A DNA stretch of 46,987 bases from Alteromonadaceae bacterium (GTDB lineage: Bacteria; Pseudomonadota; Gammaproteobacteria; Enterobacterales; Alteromonadaceae): assembly GCA_013373625.1 (NCBI GenBank), contig JABXHM010000007.1:1-46987 (forward strand). Direction: 5' to 3'. Position numbers and translations under genes: made by a program. This document shows positions 1 to 7,993 of the stretch, piece after piece. How positions within the stretch are numbered: position 1 is the first letter of the stretch; every line of letters starts with the position of its first letter. The notes beneath the pieces are model-generated. The model ran no database searches, was not told the origin of the DNA, and was given only the letters and a program-made list of their open reading frames with translations.

Positions 1-10
1 ATAATTTAAT

Positions 11-42
11 AAAAAAGGGTTTCATAAAATAGAAACCCTTTT
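11..42. terminator. Bidirectional hairpin terminator
   Basis: A 12-base arm (five A, then GGGTTTC) is followed by an 8-base loop and its exact complement ending in five T. Because the A-run and T-run flank the stem, it can work on either strand. It lies just past the stop codon of the minus-strand membrane protein gene at 56-736 and probably ends that operon. Confidence 0.75.
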
Positions 43-55
43 TGGTCGTCAGCGT

Positions 56-736
56 TTATTTAAAAAAGGGAACTTTTTTTCCTGCCACCAACCAGACAAT
101 ACCAAATAAGCTTAAGCAAATAGTTTCAATCCAGAATATCAGATTCAAGTTTTTTATTATTGCCAAGTAGTGCAACAAACCGCCAACTATTATGGTAAAA
201 GTCATTGCAATACCACAGTAAAAATAAAGCAGTTTTCTAAACATAATACCCTGGCTATTTGGGTTTTCTGCGTGTTTTGATTTGGCTCTCTTATAAAAGC
301 AATATGTAAAGTAAATAAGAGAAACAAACAATATGATAGCAGCTATATAGTGCACTCTTGCGGTGCAGACAGGGTTGTTGAATACAAAACCGAAGGTTGC
401 TTGTTCACAGATCATATCGCTATTTAGTTTGCAAGAGGTCGGGAACCAGGCCACCATTACAGTGGCAATAGCAGCAATTTTTGCTGCTAGCCATTCGTTG
501 CCCGTATGGCCTCTATAACTAAATAAAAAAGCGGCTACAACAAACAATTGGGATACAAAAAAGTCCCTTGCACCGCTATGGTAGGTATGACTGATACTTT
601 GTGGTACGAGCCCATTGGTTTCTATTTGATTAATGTTATGCAGAACAACGCTGCCCAATGCGATTAGCAAGGCGACAATTCCAATGTAAGTTCTAGCCCA
701 TGTATAATCAAATACCATTTGTTTGCTATTTTCCAT
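56..736 (-). CDS. Polytopic inner-membrane protein, unknown function
   Basis: The 226-residue product has about six hydrophobic segments (near residues 15-33, 60-75, 83-98, 128-147, 168-190 and 198-218) with a basic loop (KRAKSKH) around 148-155. A conserved-looking stretch has the pattern S-I-S-H-x-Y, then A-R-D-F-F-V, then F-S-Y-x-G, then F-P-T. This resembles uncharacterised DUF998-like bacterial membrane proteins, but I assign that only by general look. The start codon lies 1 base beyond the stop of the secreted protein gene at 738-1811, so the two are almost certainly co-transcribed and translationally coupled. No catalytic motif is visible. Co-function with the upstream exported protein is inference from the operon. 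Confidence 0.7.
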   Translation of the reverse strand: MENSKQMVFDYTWARTYIGIVALLIALGSVVLHNINQIETNGLVPQSISHTYHSGARDFFVSQLFVVAAFLFSYRGHTGNEWLAAKIAAIATVMVAWFPTSCKLNSDMICEQATFGFVFNNPVCTARVHYIAAIILFVSLIYFTYCFYKRAKSKHAENPNSQGIMFRKLLYFYCGIAMTFTIIVGGLLHYLAIIKNLNLIFWIETICLSLFGIVWLVAGKKVPFFK

Positions 737-737
737 A

Positions 738-1811
738 CTAAGAGCCCGTTAAGAATTTTTGAATGGCGTTAAACCCTGAACGGTAAGCGAAAAAAATTGC
801 TACATCATCGGCACCGCTGCCTACGTTTGCCTTAAATCCAGCGACAAATCTACCTTTATCCGGGGCGGCGTCCTGATTGAGTTGCCATTCGCCGGTCAAT
901 AACAAGCGATTCACATGCTCAACACCGCCATACTCTTCAAAATTCAGATAAGCTAGCCAGATCTTTCCCCGAGGGATACGGTTTCTAACATTTCTCATGT
1001 CATCACCGTAGTACAGATACTCTAATAAGGGACCAGTGTAAAAAATGACAGAGTCTTTATCGTCTGTAATTTTCTCGCGTGTTTTAAAACCACCAAGCCA
1101 ACCTATGGTAAAATAATCTTTCATCTTTTTTTCCTGAAATGAAAACATAGACGTGCTGACTTTCGAATAAAGATCAAATGAATCGCTGACGTCGTTGAAA
1201 GTGACGCTGTCATTCTCAGTGTTATCAGATGATGGAGGGTTATCAGCATCGTTCGGCTGTTGTGGGTCAGAGTCTTCGCTGATTTCTTTTTTAACAGGGC
1301 TACCTGCTAAAAGCCCTCCTATTTCCCAGTGAAGTGCCCGATAGTTATCGAACATCCACCTGCCTTCGAACCCGAATTGTGCGAAACCGCGTTTTTCAGT
1401 TAATCCAAGATGCTCACCTTCCTCGTTAAAATTAGACTGCATGGTGTAACCCAGCATGAATTGGTTTGTCCAACTAGACTCTGATCTGGAGTTAAAACTG
1501 AGCTCGTCCTGGCAATTCTTTTGCATTAACGATATCCATTTTGCTCTGAGCTCGCTTGTTACCGGCGCGCTTGCTTCACTTGTTTCAGGGAACTTAACGC
1601 TGGCCAGTGACGTTAAGTTGTATGTTTCGAAAGATTTGTGGTCACTGCATAACGAAGATGTTATTTCAGGCACTTCAGCCGCTAAACATTGTTTCTGTTT
1701 GTCGTTACTACAATTAATTGCTATGAATTCGTCTTCAGCCTTAACTGAAAACGGCATAATTCCCAGACAGCAAACAAGGGTTGAAATGGTGAAGATGTTT
1801 GATTTGATCAT
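738..1811 (-). CDS. Exported protein, possible outer-membrane barrel, unknown function
   Basis: The 357-residue product starts with a clear signal peptide (about residues 1-25, cleavage near V-K-A/E-D). Its start is supported by a strong ribosome site (AAGGAG) 7-8 bases upstream. The mature N-terminal part has several cysteines. From about residue 113 there are alternating hydrophobic/aromatic segments (for example F-M-L-G-Y-T-M, F-A-Q-F-G-F-E-G, and late G-R-F-V-A-G-F-K) typical of beta-strands in outer-membrane or periplasmic barrels. An acidic, Asn/Asp/Ser-rich loop occupies about 175-205. No family was recognised and there is no terminal aromatic residue, so the barrel idea is tentative. 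It is the first gene of a two-gene operon with the membrane protein at 56-736. Confidence 0.7.
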   Translation of the reverse strand: MIKSNIFTISTLVCCLGIMPFSVKAEDEFIAINCSNDKQKQCLAAEVPEITSSLCSDHKSFETYNLTSLASVKFPETSEASAPVTSELRAKWISLMQKNCQDELSFNSRSESSWTNQFMLGYTMQSNFNEEGEHLGLTEKRGFAQFGFEGRWMFDNYRALHWEIGGLLAGSPVKKEISEDSDPQQPNDADNPPSSDNTENDSVTFNDVSDSFDLYSKVSTSMFSFQEKKMKDYFTIGWLGGFKTREKITDDKDSVIFYTGPLLEYLYYGDDMRNVRNRIPRGKIWLAYLNFEEYGGVEHVNRLLLTGEWQLNQDAAPDKGRFVAGFKANVGSGADDVAIFFAYRSGFNAIQKFLTGS

Positions 1812-2462
1812 GTAAGTTCTCCTTTTTTGAATACCTTCACCCTCAAAGTGCGTTAACGACGGGATTACTCTCAGAAGAATTTAACTATTTTTATAAAATG
1901 TCATTAACGCAATAAGCTCTTTTCACCCTATGAACAAGTTTTAGAAAACTGAGTGGCCGCGGGTTTGGCTGTGTATCTACCGGTGATATTTATGCCGCAA
2001 ATTTGACGTCACTTAGAACAATAAAGTCATTTGTTTGATGCTTGCCGGGTGAGTCTGAAACGACGGTGGTAGTCTTGTCGTCATTGAAGTTGGAAGCGTT
2101 ATATCAAGATGTGCCCGTATTTTGTAGTGAGCAAGATTGTCTTGTTACAGTTGGCTTTTCCTCTCAATAGAACTTTCATTTCGTGCTGGCAAAGGTTTGA
2201 GTAAACACCTTCTGGCCATGCTGAGCATTCATCGCTGTATGATACATCACAGACGCTTTTTGCCGGTGTAATGCAATGTAAACCAGTGAATTTGAGAGTA
2301 CCTTTATAATTCAATATTACTCTGCTTTTTTCATGAGAGAACTGCTCTTTCATAAATAAGATAAACAGACTACGGGTATCTGTAATAGCCTTTCATTGCT
2401 CGATTGTTAATATTTGTAACATCTATTTATAAATCAAACTTGCGCCTTGTAGGTACCATTAG
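1812..2462. other. 651-base mostly non-coding stretch
   Basis: This AT-rich divergent region lies between the minus-strand envelope operon and the plus-strand GH43 gene. It must contain both promoters, but I see no confident -35/-10 pair. It holds one weak minus-strand frame (2099-2353), listed separately, and no RNA gene or repeat that I can support. Confidence 0.5.
2099..2353 (-). CDS. Possible small cysteine-rich protein (doubtful)
   Basis: The 84-residue frame has six cysteines, most of them spaced through the middle (C-I-T-P-A-K-S-V-C ... D-E-C ... N-L-C). That would suit a small disulfide-bonded or metal-binding protein. However, the ATG is preceded by AT-rich DNA with no ribosome site, there is no signal peptide, and no family is recognised. 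It could equally be a gene remnant or a chance frame. Confidence 0.25.
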   Translation of the reverse strand: MKEQFSHEKSRVILNYKGTLKFTGLHCITPAKSVCDVSYSDECSAWPEGVYSNLCQHEMKVLLRGKANCNKTILLTTKYGHILI

Positions 2463-3635
2463 ATGTTGATATTAAAAAATAAAAGTGTTTTCCGTAAACA
2501 TACTGAACGTGTTCTATTGTTAACCGGTTGTGTGTTTCTGGCGGCCTGTAGTTCAAAGACCGATACAGTAACGACTGCTGAGGCCACTGTGGCAAGCTCA
2601 GCGCCAGTCGTTTTTGACAACCCAATTATCAGATACGATACCGCCGATCCGACTAACGAGAAGGGGGAGATTATCTATACCGCGGACCCTGCGGCAATGG
2701 TACTGGGCGATACAGTTTATCTCTACACCACCCATGACGAACAGTTTATCGATGGCGAAGGTTATCGGATGTACGATTACCGTTTGTGGACCAGTAGTGA
2801 CATGCAGAACTGGGAAAATAAGGGCACCGTGCTTAGTTATTCCGACTTCGACTGGGCCCGGGGGGATGCCAAAACCGGTAATGCCTATGCACATCATGTT
2901 ATTCATCGTAAAGATGAGTCAGGTAAGTCAAAATACTATTTTTATGCCACCGTCGAAGGCGGTCAGGCTAATGACGAGTTTGGCTTTGCAATTGGAGTAG
3001 GCGTATCAGACAGCCCCGAAGGCCCTTTTACGGATCCGCGCGGAATGCCAATGATATTGCTGGAAGATACGGCAGAATATAAAGATCACACCTGGCGCAA
3101 TATCGACCCGGCAGTATTCGTCGATGATGATGGTAAGGCCTATCTTTATTGGGGTAATCAGCAACTTTGGTGGGTAGAGCTTGAACCAGATTTGGTGCAC
3201 TTAAAAGATGAGAGATATACCCTCGATGCTAACGGTAATATGCAAAACCGGGATATGAGTGAGGTGAACATCCATGCCGTAGAAACATTGCCCAACTTTG
3301 AAGAAGCGCCCTACGTTTCAAAGCACAATGGCCTTTATTATCTCGTTTATGCAGCAGGTTTTCCCGAGAGTATTGCCTACGCAACCAGCACGTCTGCTAC
3401 TGGTCCATGGGACTACCAGGGAGTGATTATGCCGCCGATTGAAAATACCACCACTATTCATCCGGCCATGTTTGATTTTAAAGGTAACACTTATCTTGCC
3501 TACCACAGTGCCCAGCTGCCTGGCGGTGGCAATTACCGGCGGTCTGTGTGTATCGACAGAGTGTATTTTAACGAAGATGGTACGATTAAAGATATTGTCA
3601 GAACATCAATGCCATCGACAAAAGAGTCAAAATAG
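2463..3635 (+). CDS. Glycoside hydrolase family 43 lipoprotein (arabinofuranosidase/xylosidase-like)
   Basis: This is a predicted surface or periplasmic lipoprotein: basic N-terminus, hydrophobic segment at 17-28 and lipobox L-A-A-C with Cys29. The rest is one five-bladed GH43 catalytic domain. Its landmarks are Asp75 in T-A-D-P (general base), Asp215 in N-I-D-P-A-V (pKa modulator), Glu281 in F-E-E-A-P-Y (general acid) and His333 in T-I-H-P-A-M. The blade repeat style (Y-L-Y-W-G-N, Y-Y-L-V-Y-A-A-G) is typical of enzymes that remove arabinose or xylose side chains from arabinoxylan. No carbohydrate-binding module follows. Exact substrate cannot be read from sequence. The gene is followed by a secreted esterase-like gene in the same direction, suggesting joint action on decorated hemicellulose. 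Confidence 0.85.
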   Translation: MLILKNKSVFRKHTERVLLLTGCVFLAACSSKTDTVTTAEATVASSAPVVFDNPIIRYDTADPTNEKGEIIYTADPAAMVLGDTVYLYTTHDEQFIDGEGYRMYDYRLWTSSDMQNWENKGTVLSYSDFDWARGDAKTGNAYAHHVIHRKDESGKSKYYFYATVEGGQANDEFGFAIGVGVSDSPEGPFTDPRGMPMILLEDTAEYKDHTWRNIDPAVFVDDDGKAYLYWGNQQLWWVELEPDLVHLKDERYTLDANGNMQNRDMSEVNIHAVETLPNFEEAPYVSKHNGLYYLVYAAGFPESIAYATSTSATGPWDYQGVIMPPIENTTTIHPAMFDFKGNTYLAYHSAQLPGGGNYRRSVCIDRVYFNEDGTIKDIVRTSMPSTKESK

Positions 3636-3767
3636 AGAAATACGGGTAGTCCGCAGTCATCGCTAAGCAGAATGTGTTTATCAAGGATGATGGCGGTTAT
3701 GGTTATGCGATGTTTACTGATTAAGTCAGTTTACATTGTTGGTTTACAGTAAAAGAGAAATCAATTT

Positions 3768-4790
3768 ATGAAAAGTTTAGTTGAGCAGTTTCAAAGTTTG
3801 ACCTGTGCTACACGGTGTAAAGACACACTTGGTTCATTATCTCTGCGCACTCGTTGGTTTAAGCGGGGTTATATCAAACCCGCTTTAATGGCAATGAGTC
3901 TGGTTGTCACATTACCGGTTGCCGCGCAGATAGATCATACAATGACGCCTATTGAAACGCCTGACCAGCCGGATGCTATTGAGCTGGGTACTGGTGAGTT
4001 GCCGGGGGCGGAAGTTGCCGAGTCATGGCACGCACAGTATGGCAGCCGCTTTGCTCGCAATGTAACTGTTGCGACCCTTACGCCTTTTTTACCTGATCCG
4101 GAGAAAGCCACAGGTGCTGCGGTTGTCGTCGCGCCGGGCGGCGGCTTTCGAACATTGTCAATGGATAACGAAGGGTGGGATGTTGCCAAAGCGCTTGCAG
4201 AGCAGGGAATAGCGGCTTTTGTGCTGAAGTATCGACTCAATCAAACGCCGGCTACCATGGCGGGCTTTCAGCGTTCAATGGAAGAAATGTTCTCTAATAC
4301 TGGCCGACGTCCACCGCGTCCTGAGCCGTCTGAAATGAAAGAACGACTTGCGCCACAGCTTGAAGATTCGCAAGCCGCTTTTGAGTTGATTTACAAACGC
4401 GCTGACGAGTGGGGCATTGATAAGGATCGTGTTGGTATGATTGGCTTTTCAGCTGGTGCTATGCTGACAATGGCTACTACCCTGGTTGGCGATGGGCCAA
4501 CGCCTGCTTTTATTGGTAATGTTTACGGTCCAATCTCTGCGGTTGAAGTCCCCGCTGATGCGCCGCCACTATTTGTAGCATTGGCGGCGGACGATCCGTT
4601 TTTCGCTAACAGCAACTTTGGTTTAATTGAGAAATGGCATGCAGCCGGCAAGCCTGTTGAGTTTCATTTTTACGAGCAGGGCGGCCATGGCTTTGGTATG
4701 TATCAAAAAGAAACTACCAGTACCGGTTGGTTTGAAGCCTATTCAGCCTGGCTGACAATGCACGGCATGTTGACGCCTTCAGACAAATAA
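3768..4790 (+). CDS. Secreted alpha/beta-hydrolase, acetylxylan-esterase-like
   Basis: The 340-residue product has an unusually long basic N-terminus followed by a hydrophobic stretch and probable signal cleavage at V-A-A-Q (about residue 54). The true start may therefore be an internal ATG, such as Met41 or Met43. The hydrolase core has an oxyanion-hole stretch A-P-G-G-G-F (122-127), the nucleophile elbow G-F-S-A-G with Ser228, an acidic residue in A-A-D-D (275-276) and His307 in G-G-H-G-F-G. These fit the xylan-esterase/feruloyl-esterase-like branch of the alpha/beta-hydrolase fold. A 132-base gap separates it from the GH43 gene. De-esterification of xylan is inferred from family and neighbour, not shown. 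Confidence 0.75.
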   Translation: MKSLVEQFQSLTCATRCKDTLGSLSLRTRWFKRGYIKPALMAMSLVVTLPVAAQIDHTMTPIETPDQPDAIELGTGELPGAEVAESWHAQYGSRFARNVTVATLTPFLPDPEKATGAAVVVAPGGGFRTLSMDNEGWDVAKALAEQGIAAFVLKYRLNQTPATMAGFQRSMEEMFSNTGRRPPRPEPSEMKERLAPQLEDSQAAFELIYKRADEWGIDKDRVGMIGFSAGAMLTMATTLVGDGPTPAFIGNVYGPISAVEVPADAPPLFVALAADDPFFANSNFGLIEKWHAAGKPVEFHFYEQGGHGFGMYQKETTSTGWFEAYSAWLTMHGMLTPSDK

Positions 4791-4805
4791 ACGACTTGCT
4801 CAAGG

Positions 4806-4852
4806 CATAAAACAAACAAGGGAAACCGTCGGTTTCCCTTGTTTGTTTTATG
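4806..4852. terminator. Perfect 22-bp hairpin between convergent genes
   Basis: The left arm (4806-4827) and right arm (4831-4852) are exact reverse complements across a 3-base GTC loop. The centre is GC-containing (AAGGGAAACC) and the outer parts are A/T-rich, so either strand would give a stem followed by a U-rich tail. It sits between the convergent esterase and DUF2797 genes and should terminate both. Confidence 0.85.
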
Positions 4853-4857
4853 CAAAG

Positions 4858-5694
4858 TTAAGGCGTGTCGAACTCTACGTCGTAACCGGCATATTTTCTG
4901 ATGTTGATAACCCGGTCTTCGTCCAGCAGCCAGTACTGGCCTTTTATACCTTGTAACGTGCCGCTAAACTCAGGTGTCTTGTCCAGATTAATAGATTTAA
5001 TTTTTACCGGATATTGCTCTACCGGGTAGTCAATATCATGGCTGACATCGTCGACAGTAGAAAAGACCTGCAGGCCTTTATGCGCACTAATTGCACTCAA
5101 TTCAGCTTCAAGCTTTGCCAGCATTTCGTGTTTCAGTGCGATAAGGTTCTGTTGTTCAGGCGCACCTTTTAACATCGTGCGCCAGTTTGTTTTGTCGCCG
5201 ATATACTGGGTACACAGTTTTTCGACCTGACCACTGGTGAGACGGTCAGGCACGCGTAACATGACAGTCGCCTGGCTGGCCCCTTGATCTATCCAACGAC
5301 TTGAAATGCCATCGGTGACATGGCGCGTGATCCCCACTTTTAAATTGCCCGTGTTAGCCAGGTAAACAAAGTGATCGGAGAAGCAATTTTCTTCTCCCCA
5401 TTCTGGTTCACGACAGGTACCTTCATGATAATGACATTGCTCGGGTTTGATAATACAGGTGTCACACTGCGCCAAAGAACGCATGCAGGGATAGCAATAA
5501 CCCTGATTAAAACTCTTATTGGTTTTACGTGAACAGTGAACGCAGTAAATAGCACCAGTGAAACGCAAACTAACGGTTTTCCCGATGAGCTCATTCATTG
5601 CGAGTAAACTGTCGCCAACAGGCAATTGGTATTGGGCCTGGTGGTTGGTATCGGTAGATACGCGCATTTTTCTAAGAGTACCAGTATACGACAT
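4858..5694 (-). CDS. DUF2797 zinc-ribbon-type protein
   Basis: The 278-residue product matches the DUF2797 family in length and pattern. After an N-terminal small beta region comes a cysteine cluster: C-V-H-C, then C-Y-P-C, C-D-T-C, C-H-Y-H, and later C-R-E and N-C. These look like one or two structural zinc sites (about 51-105). Next is F-V-Y-L-A-N-T-G-N-L-K-V-G-I-T-R (about 109-124), which resembles the Y-L..K-V-G start of GIY-YIG-like nuclease folds. The function of the family is not known to me. The gene lies 12 bases downstream of ansA and is likely co-transcribed with it. Confidence 0.8.
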   Translation of the reverse strand: MSYTGTLRKMRVSTDTNHQAQYQLPVGDSLLAMNELIGKTVSLRFTGAIYCVHCSRKTNKSFNQGYCYPCMRSLAQCDTCIIKPEQCHYHEGTCREPEWGEENCFSDHFVYLANTGNLKVGITRHVTDGISSRWIDQGASQATVMLRVPDRLTSGQVEKLCTQYIGDKTNWRTMLKGAPEQQNLIALKHEMLAKLEAELSAISAHKGLQVFSTVDDVSHDIDYPVEQYPVKIKSINLDKTPEFSGTLQGIKGQYWLLDEDRVINIRKYAGYDVEFDTP

Positions 5695-5706
5695 GGCGGA
5701 GTCCTG

Positions 5707-6714
5707 TTAATCGGTGAGTTCGCCGCGCAAGCTTTGCGTCAGGCGAGATTTAATCTGGTTAAATGAGAGCGATTGGCTGAGTAAATAGTGCAGTTTGGCT
5801 AATGTCGCCTCCGGCGTCATGTCATAGCCTGACACCACCCCTGCCTTTGACAATCCATGACCTGTTTTGTAGCCACTCATATTGACCCTCCCTTTAAAGC
5901 ACTGGGTACAGTTCACAACCACAATTTCTTTGTCCGCGGCGTTTTCCAACTGCTTGAGTAAGGCTGAATTTTGCGGTGCATTGCCCACCCCATAACTGAG
6001 TAAAATCAGTGCTTTAACGGGTTGTTGCAGGGTGTTTTCAATGACCATTGGTGATATGCCAGGGTATAAACTTACGAGCCCCACAGGTTGCGCTTTAACC
6101 GGGTTAACGGCAATACTGTGCTGTACGGATTGAGTGATTTGTCCGGCTTTCAGGCGAATGTTGATACCCGCTTCAATAAGCGGAGGAAAATTAGGTGAGT
6201 CAAAGGCGTCAAAGCCATCGGCATCGACTTTTCGGCTGCGATTACCTCGCAGCAGTTTGTTGTTAAAAAACAGACTCACTTCGGCAATCGGATAATTTGC
6301 GGCGATATACAAAGCATTGAGCAAGTTTACCTGACCGTCAGAGCGCAGTTCGGCAAGCGGTATTTGCGATCCTGTTACAATAACGGGTTTGGTTAATCCT
6401 TCCAGCATAAAACTTAGTGCAGAGGCGGTATAAGCCATGGTATCGGTGCCATGAAGAATAATAAAGCCGTCAAACTTATCGTATTGGGCAGCTATATCAT
6501 CGGCAATGAATTGCCAGTCCGCCGGACTCATATCAGAGGAGTCAATAAGCTCGTCGTATTCACGCAATGTATAACGAGGCATTTCGTCGCGATGAAATTC
6601 AGGCATGGATGCCAGCGTATCAGCCAGAAAGCCCGCAACCGGCACGTAACCCTGCTGCGAGGGTCTCATTCCAATGGTGCCGCCGGTATAGGCAATGTAA
6701 ATATGTTTGCGCAT
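5707..6714 (-). CDS. ansA: Cytoplasmic type I L-asparaginase
   Basis: It hydrolyses L-asparagine to aspartate and ammonia. The 335-residue product carries both catalytic threonine regions: Y-T-G-G-T-I-G-M near the N-terminus and L-H-G-T-D-T-M-A-Y-T-A-S near residue 88. There is no signal peptide, and the length equals the cytoplasmic AnsA type rather than the periplasmic AnsB type. It is the first gene of a pair with DUF2797 and is transcribed away from the methyltransferase gene at 6965, across a 250-base AT-rich divergent region that must hold both promoters. Confidence 0.92.
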   Translation of the reverse strand: MRKHIYIAYTGGTIGMRPSQQGYVPVAGFLADTLASMPEFHRDEMPRYTLREYDELIDSSDMSPADWQFIADDIAAQYDKFDGFIILHGTDTMAYTASALSFMLEGLTKPVIVTGSQIPLAELRSDGQVNLLNALYIAANYPIAEVSLFFNNKLLRGNRSRKVDADGFDAFDSPNFPPLIEAGINIRLKAGQITQSVQHSIAVNPVKAQPVGLVSLYPGISPMVIENTLQQPVKALILLSYGVGNAPQNSALLKQLENAADKEIVVVNCTQCFKGRVNMSGYKTGHGLSKAGVVSGYDMTPEATLAKLHYLLSQSLSFNQIKSRLTQSLRGELTD

Positions 6715-6964
6715 GATTTGTTGCCAACTTATTTTTTTGAGGTAGTGTAACAGGGTTTGTTGGTTGCCAACATTGTATAACGGTTAATTGTGCTTTACTT
6801 TACCCTCATGATTTAAACGTTAATGCATAGGTTTGTTGAACTTATATTAATTTAACGTGGCCTTTTAAATGTTATTGTAAAGCATAGCGTTAGTATTGAG
6901 TCGCTTTTATGCAGTCTTAATGGAATAACGCAGTAGTGTATCCATTTGCTTAAAGGATTTATTA

Positions 6965-7753
6965 ATGCAACAACAAAGCGGTAGCCTGGTCTGTGTCGGG
7001 CCAGGAATGATCTTAGGTGCACATATCACAGAGCGTTGTCGTAATTATATCGAACAGGCTGATGTGGTATTTATGAGTTGTCATCCTCTTGTGGAAAGCT
7101 GGATTGCGTCAATGAATAAAGACGTTCACTCACTACAGCATTTTTACGGTGAGGGTAAAGATCGTCGCGAGACTTACAGAGAAATGCAAGACGCCATAAT
7201 CCAGCAAGTCCGCGAGAATAAACGCGTTGTTGGCGTGTTTTATGGTCATCCTGGAATTTTTGCGCAGGTGCCACATAAATCCATAGCTCAGGCGCGCAAA
7301 GAAGGCTTTGCTGCACATATGGAGCCGGGTATTTCTGCAGACGCGTGTTTGTATGCAGATATGGGTATCGATCCGGGGCGTTACGGCATTCAACAATACG
7401 AAGCCAGTCAGTTTTTATTTTATAAACGCAATATCGATCCCTCGGCCTATTTACTGCTGTGGCAGATAGGTCATGCAGGGGATGTCTCGCTGACAACCCG
7501 TCAATCCGGTACAGCAGAGCGTCAGGTTTTAGTGGACCAATTGTTGAAGTACTACCCACCAGAACATCAGGTTGCAATTTATGAATGCCCCTTCATTATT
7601 ACCGAACAACCAAAGATAGACTGGTATCCCTTGCATGCCCTGGCAACCGCGGATATTTCTCTGGTTTCGACGCTGGTAGTGCCGCCAGGGCAGGCTATGA
7701 AGCCAGCCCCGGACATCGTTAAAACGTTAAACTTGATTTATGAAAGTTCATAG
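6965..7753 (+). CDS. Split-borosin-type peptide backbone alpha-N-methyltransferase
   Basis: The 262-residue protein is a tetrapyrrole-methylase-fold SAM methyltransferase. It begins with G-S-L-V-C-V-G-P-G, then carries Y-G-H-P-G (93-97), M-E-P-G-I-S-A-D-A (119-127) and L-L-W-Q-I-G-H-A-G-D (164-173). It resembles, as I recall that sequence, the Shewanella oneidensis borosin methyltransferase SonM nearly end to end. Tyr61, Arg67 and Tyr71 in Y-G-E-G-K-D-R-R-E-T-Y reproduce the 0/+6/+10 spacing of the catalytic Tyr66/Arg72/Tyr76 of the fungal borosin enzyme OphMA. It lacks the fused C-terminal peptide of the fungal enzymes, and a candidate substrate peptide is encoded 240 bases downstream. The ribosome site AAAGGA sits about 8 bases before the ATG. 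A generic tetrapyrrole or precorrin methylase is less likely because no cofactor pathway genes are nearby. Confidence 0.85.
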   Translation: MQQQSGSLVCVGPGMILGAHITERCRNYIEQADVVFMSCHPLVESWIASMNKDVHSLQHFYGEGKDRRETYREMQDAIIQQVRENKRVVGVFYGHPGIFAQVPHKSIAQARKEGFAAHMEPGISADACLYADMGIDPGRYGIQQYEASQFLFYKRNIDPSAYLLLWQIGHAGDVSLTTRQSGTAERQVLVDQLLKYYPPEHQVAIYECPFIITEQPKIDWYPLHALATADISLVSTLVVPPGQAMKPAPDIVKTLNLIYESS

Positions 7754-7941
7754 TTTTAAGCTGGGGCGGTTTAAAAAATCGCAGCGGTTACGCTCCGTAG
7801 AGTCAAATCAACACACGAACGACACGAGTATAAAAAAGCGTTGTTGATGCCGGTCACTGTATTATTTGGGTATAAATACTATTTCTTCATAATTTCTGGT
7901 GCATGTGACAGTGAAGTACGTTATTTTTACACAATAGGTAA

Positions 7942-7970
7942 TTGTCACACTATTTTATAAATATTGTTAT
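7942..7970 (+). promoter_or_regulatory. Candidate sigma-70 promoter of the precursor gene
   Basis: TTGTCA (7942-7947, 5 of 6 to the -35 consensus) is followed by a 17-base AT-rich spacer and TGTTAT (7965-7970, 4 of 6 to the -10 consensus). It would start transcription near 7977, just ahead of the ribosome site at 7982-7986. This would let the precursor peptide be made separately from, and in excess of, the methyltransferase. Confidence 0.45.
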
Positions 7971-7993
7971 CCAATATCATTAAAGGTAAACCG

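Noticed and set aside
1456..1815. 119-codon plus-strand frame inside the exported protein gene
   Set aside because: Antisense to a gene with a strong ribosome site and signal peptide; no independent support.
3650..3724. Short frame ending G-G-Y-G-Y-A-M-F-T-D after the GH43 gene
   Set aside because: Only about 24 codons between stops, no start or ribosome site, in a different frame from GH43. Possibly a relic, but too short to support.
7071..7577. 168-codon frame antisense to the borosin-type methyltransferase
   Set aside because: Shadow of a well-supported gene on the other strand; no coding features or ribosome site of its own.
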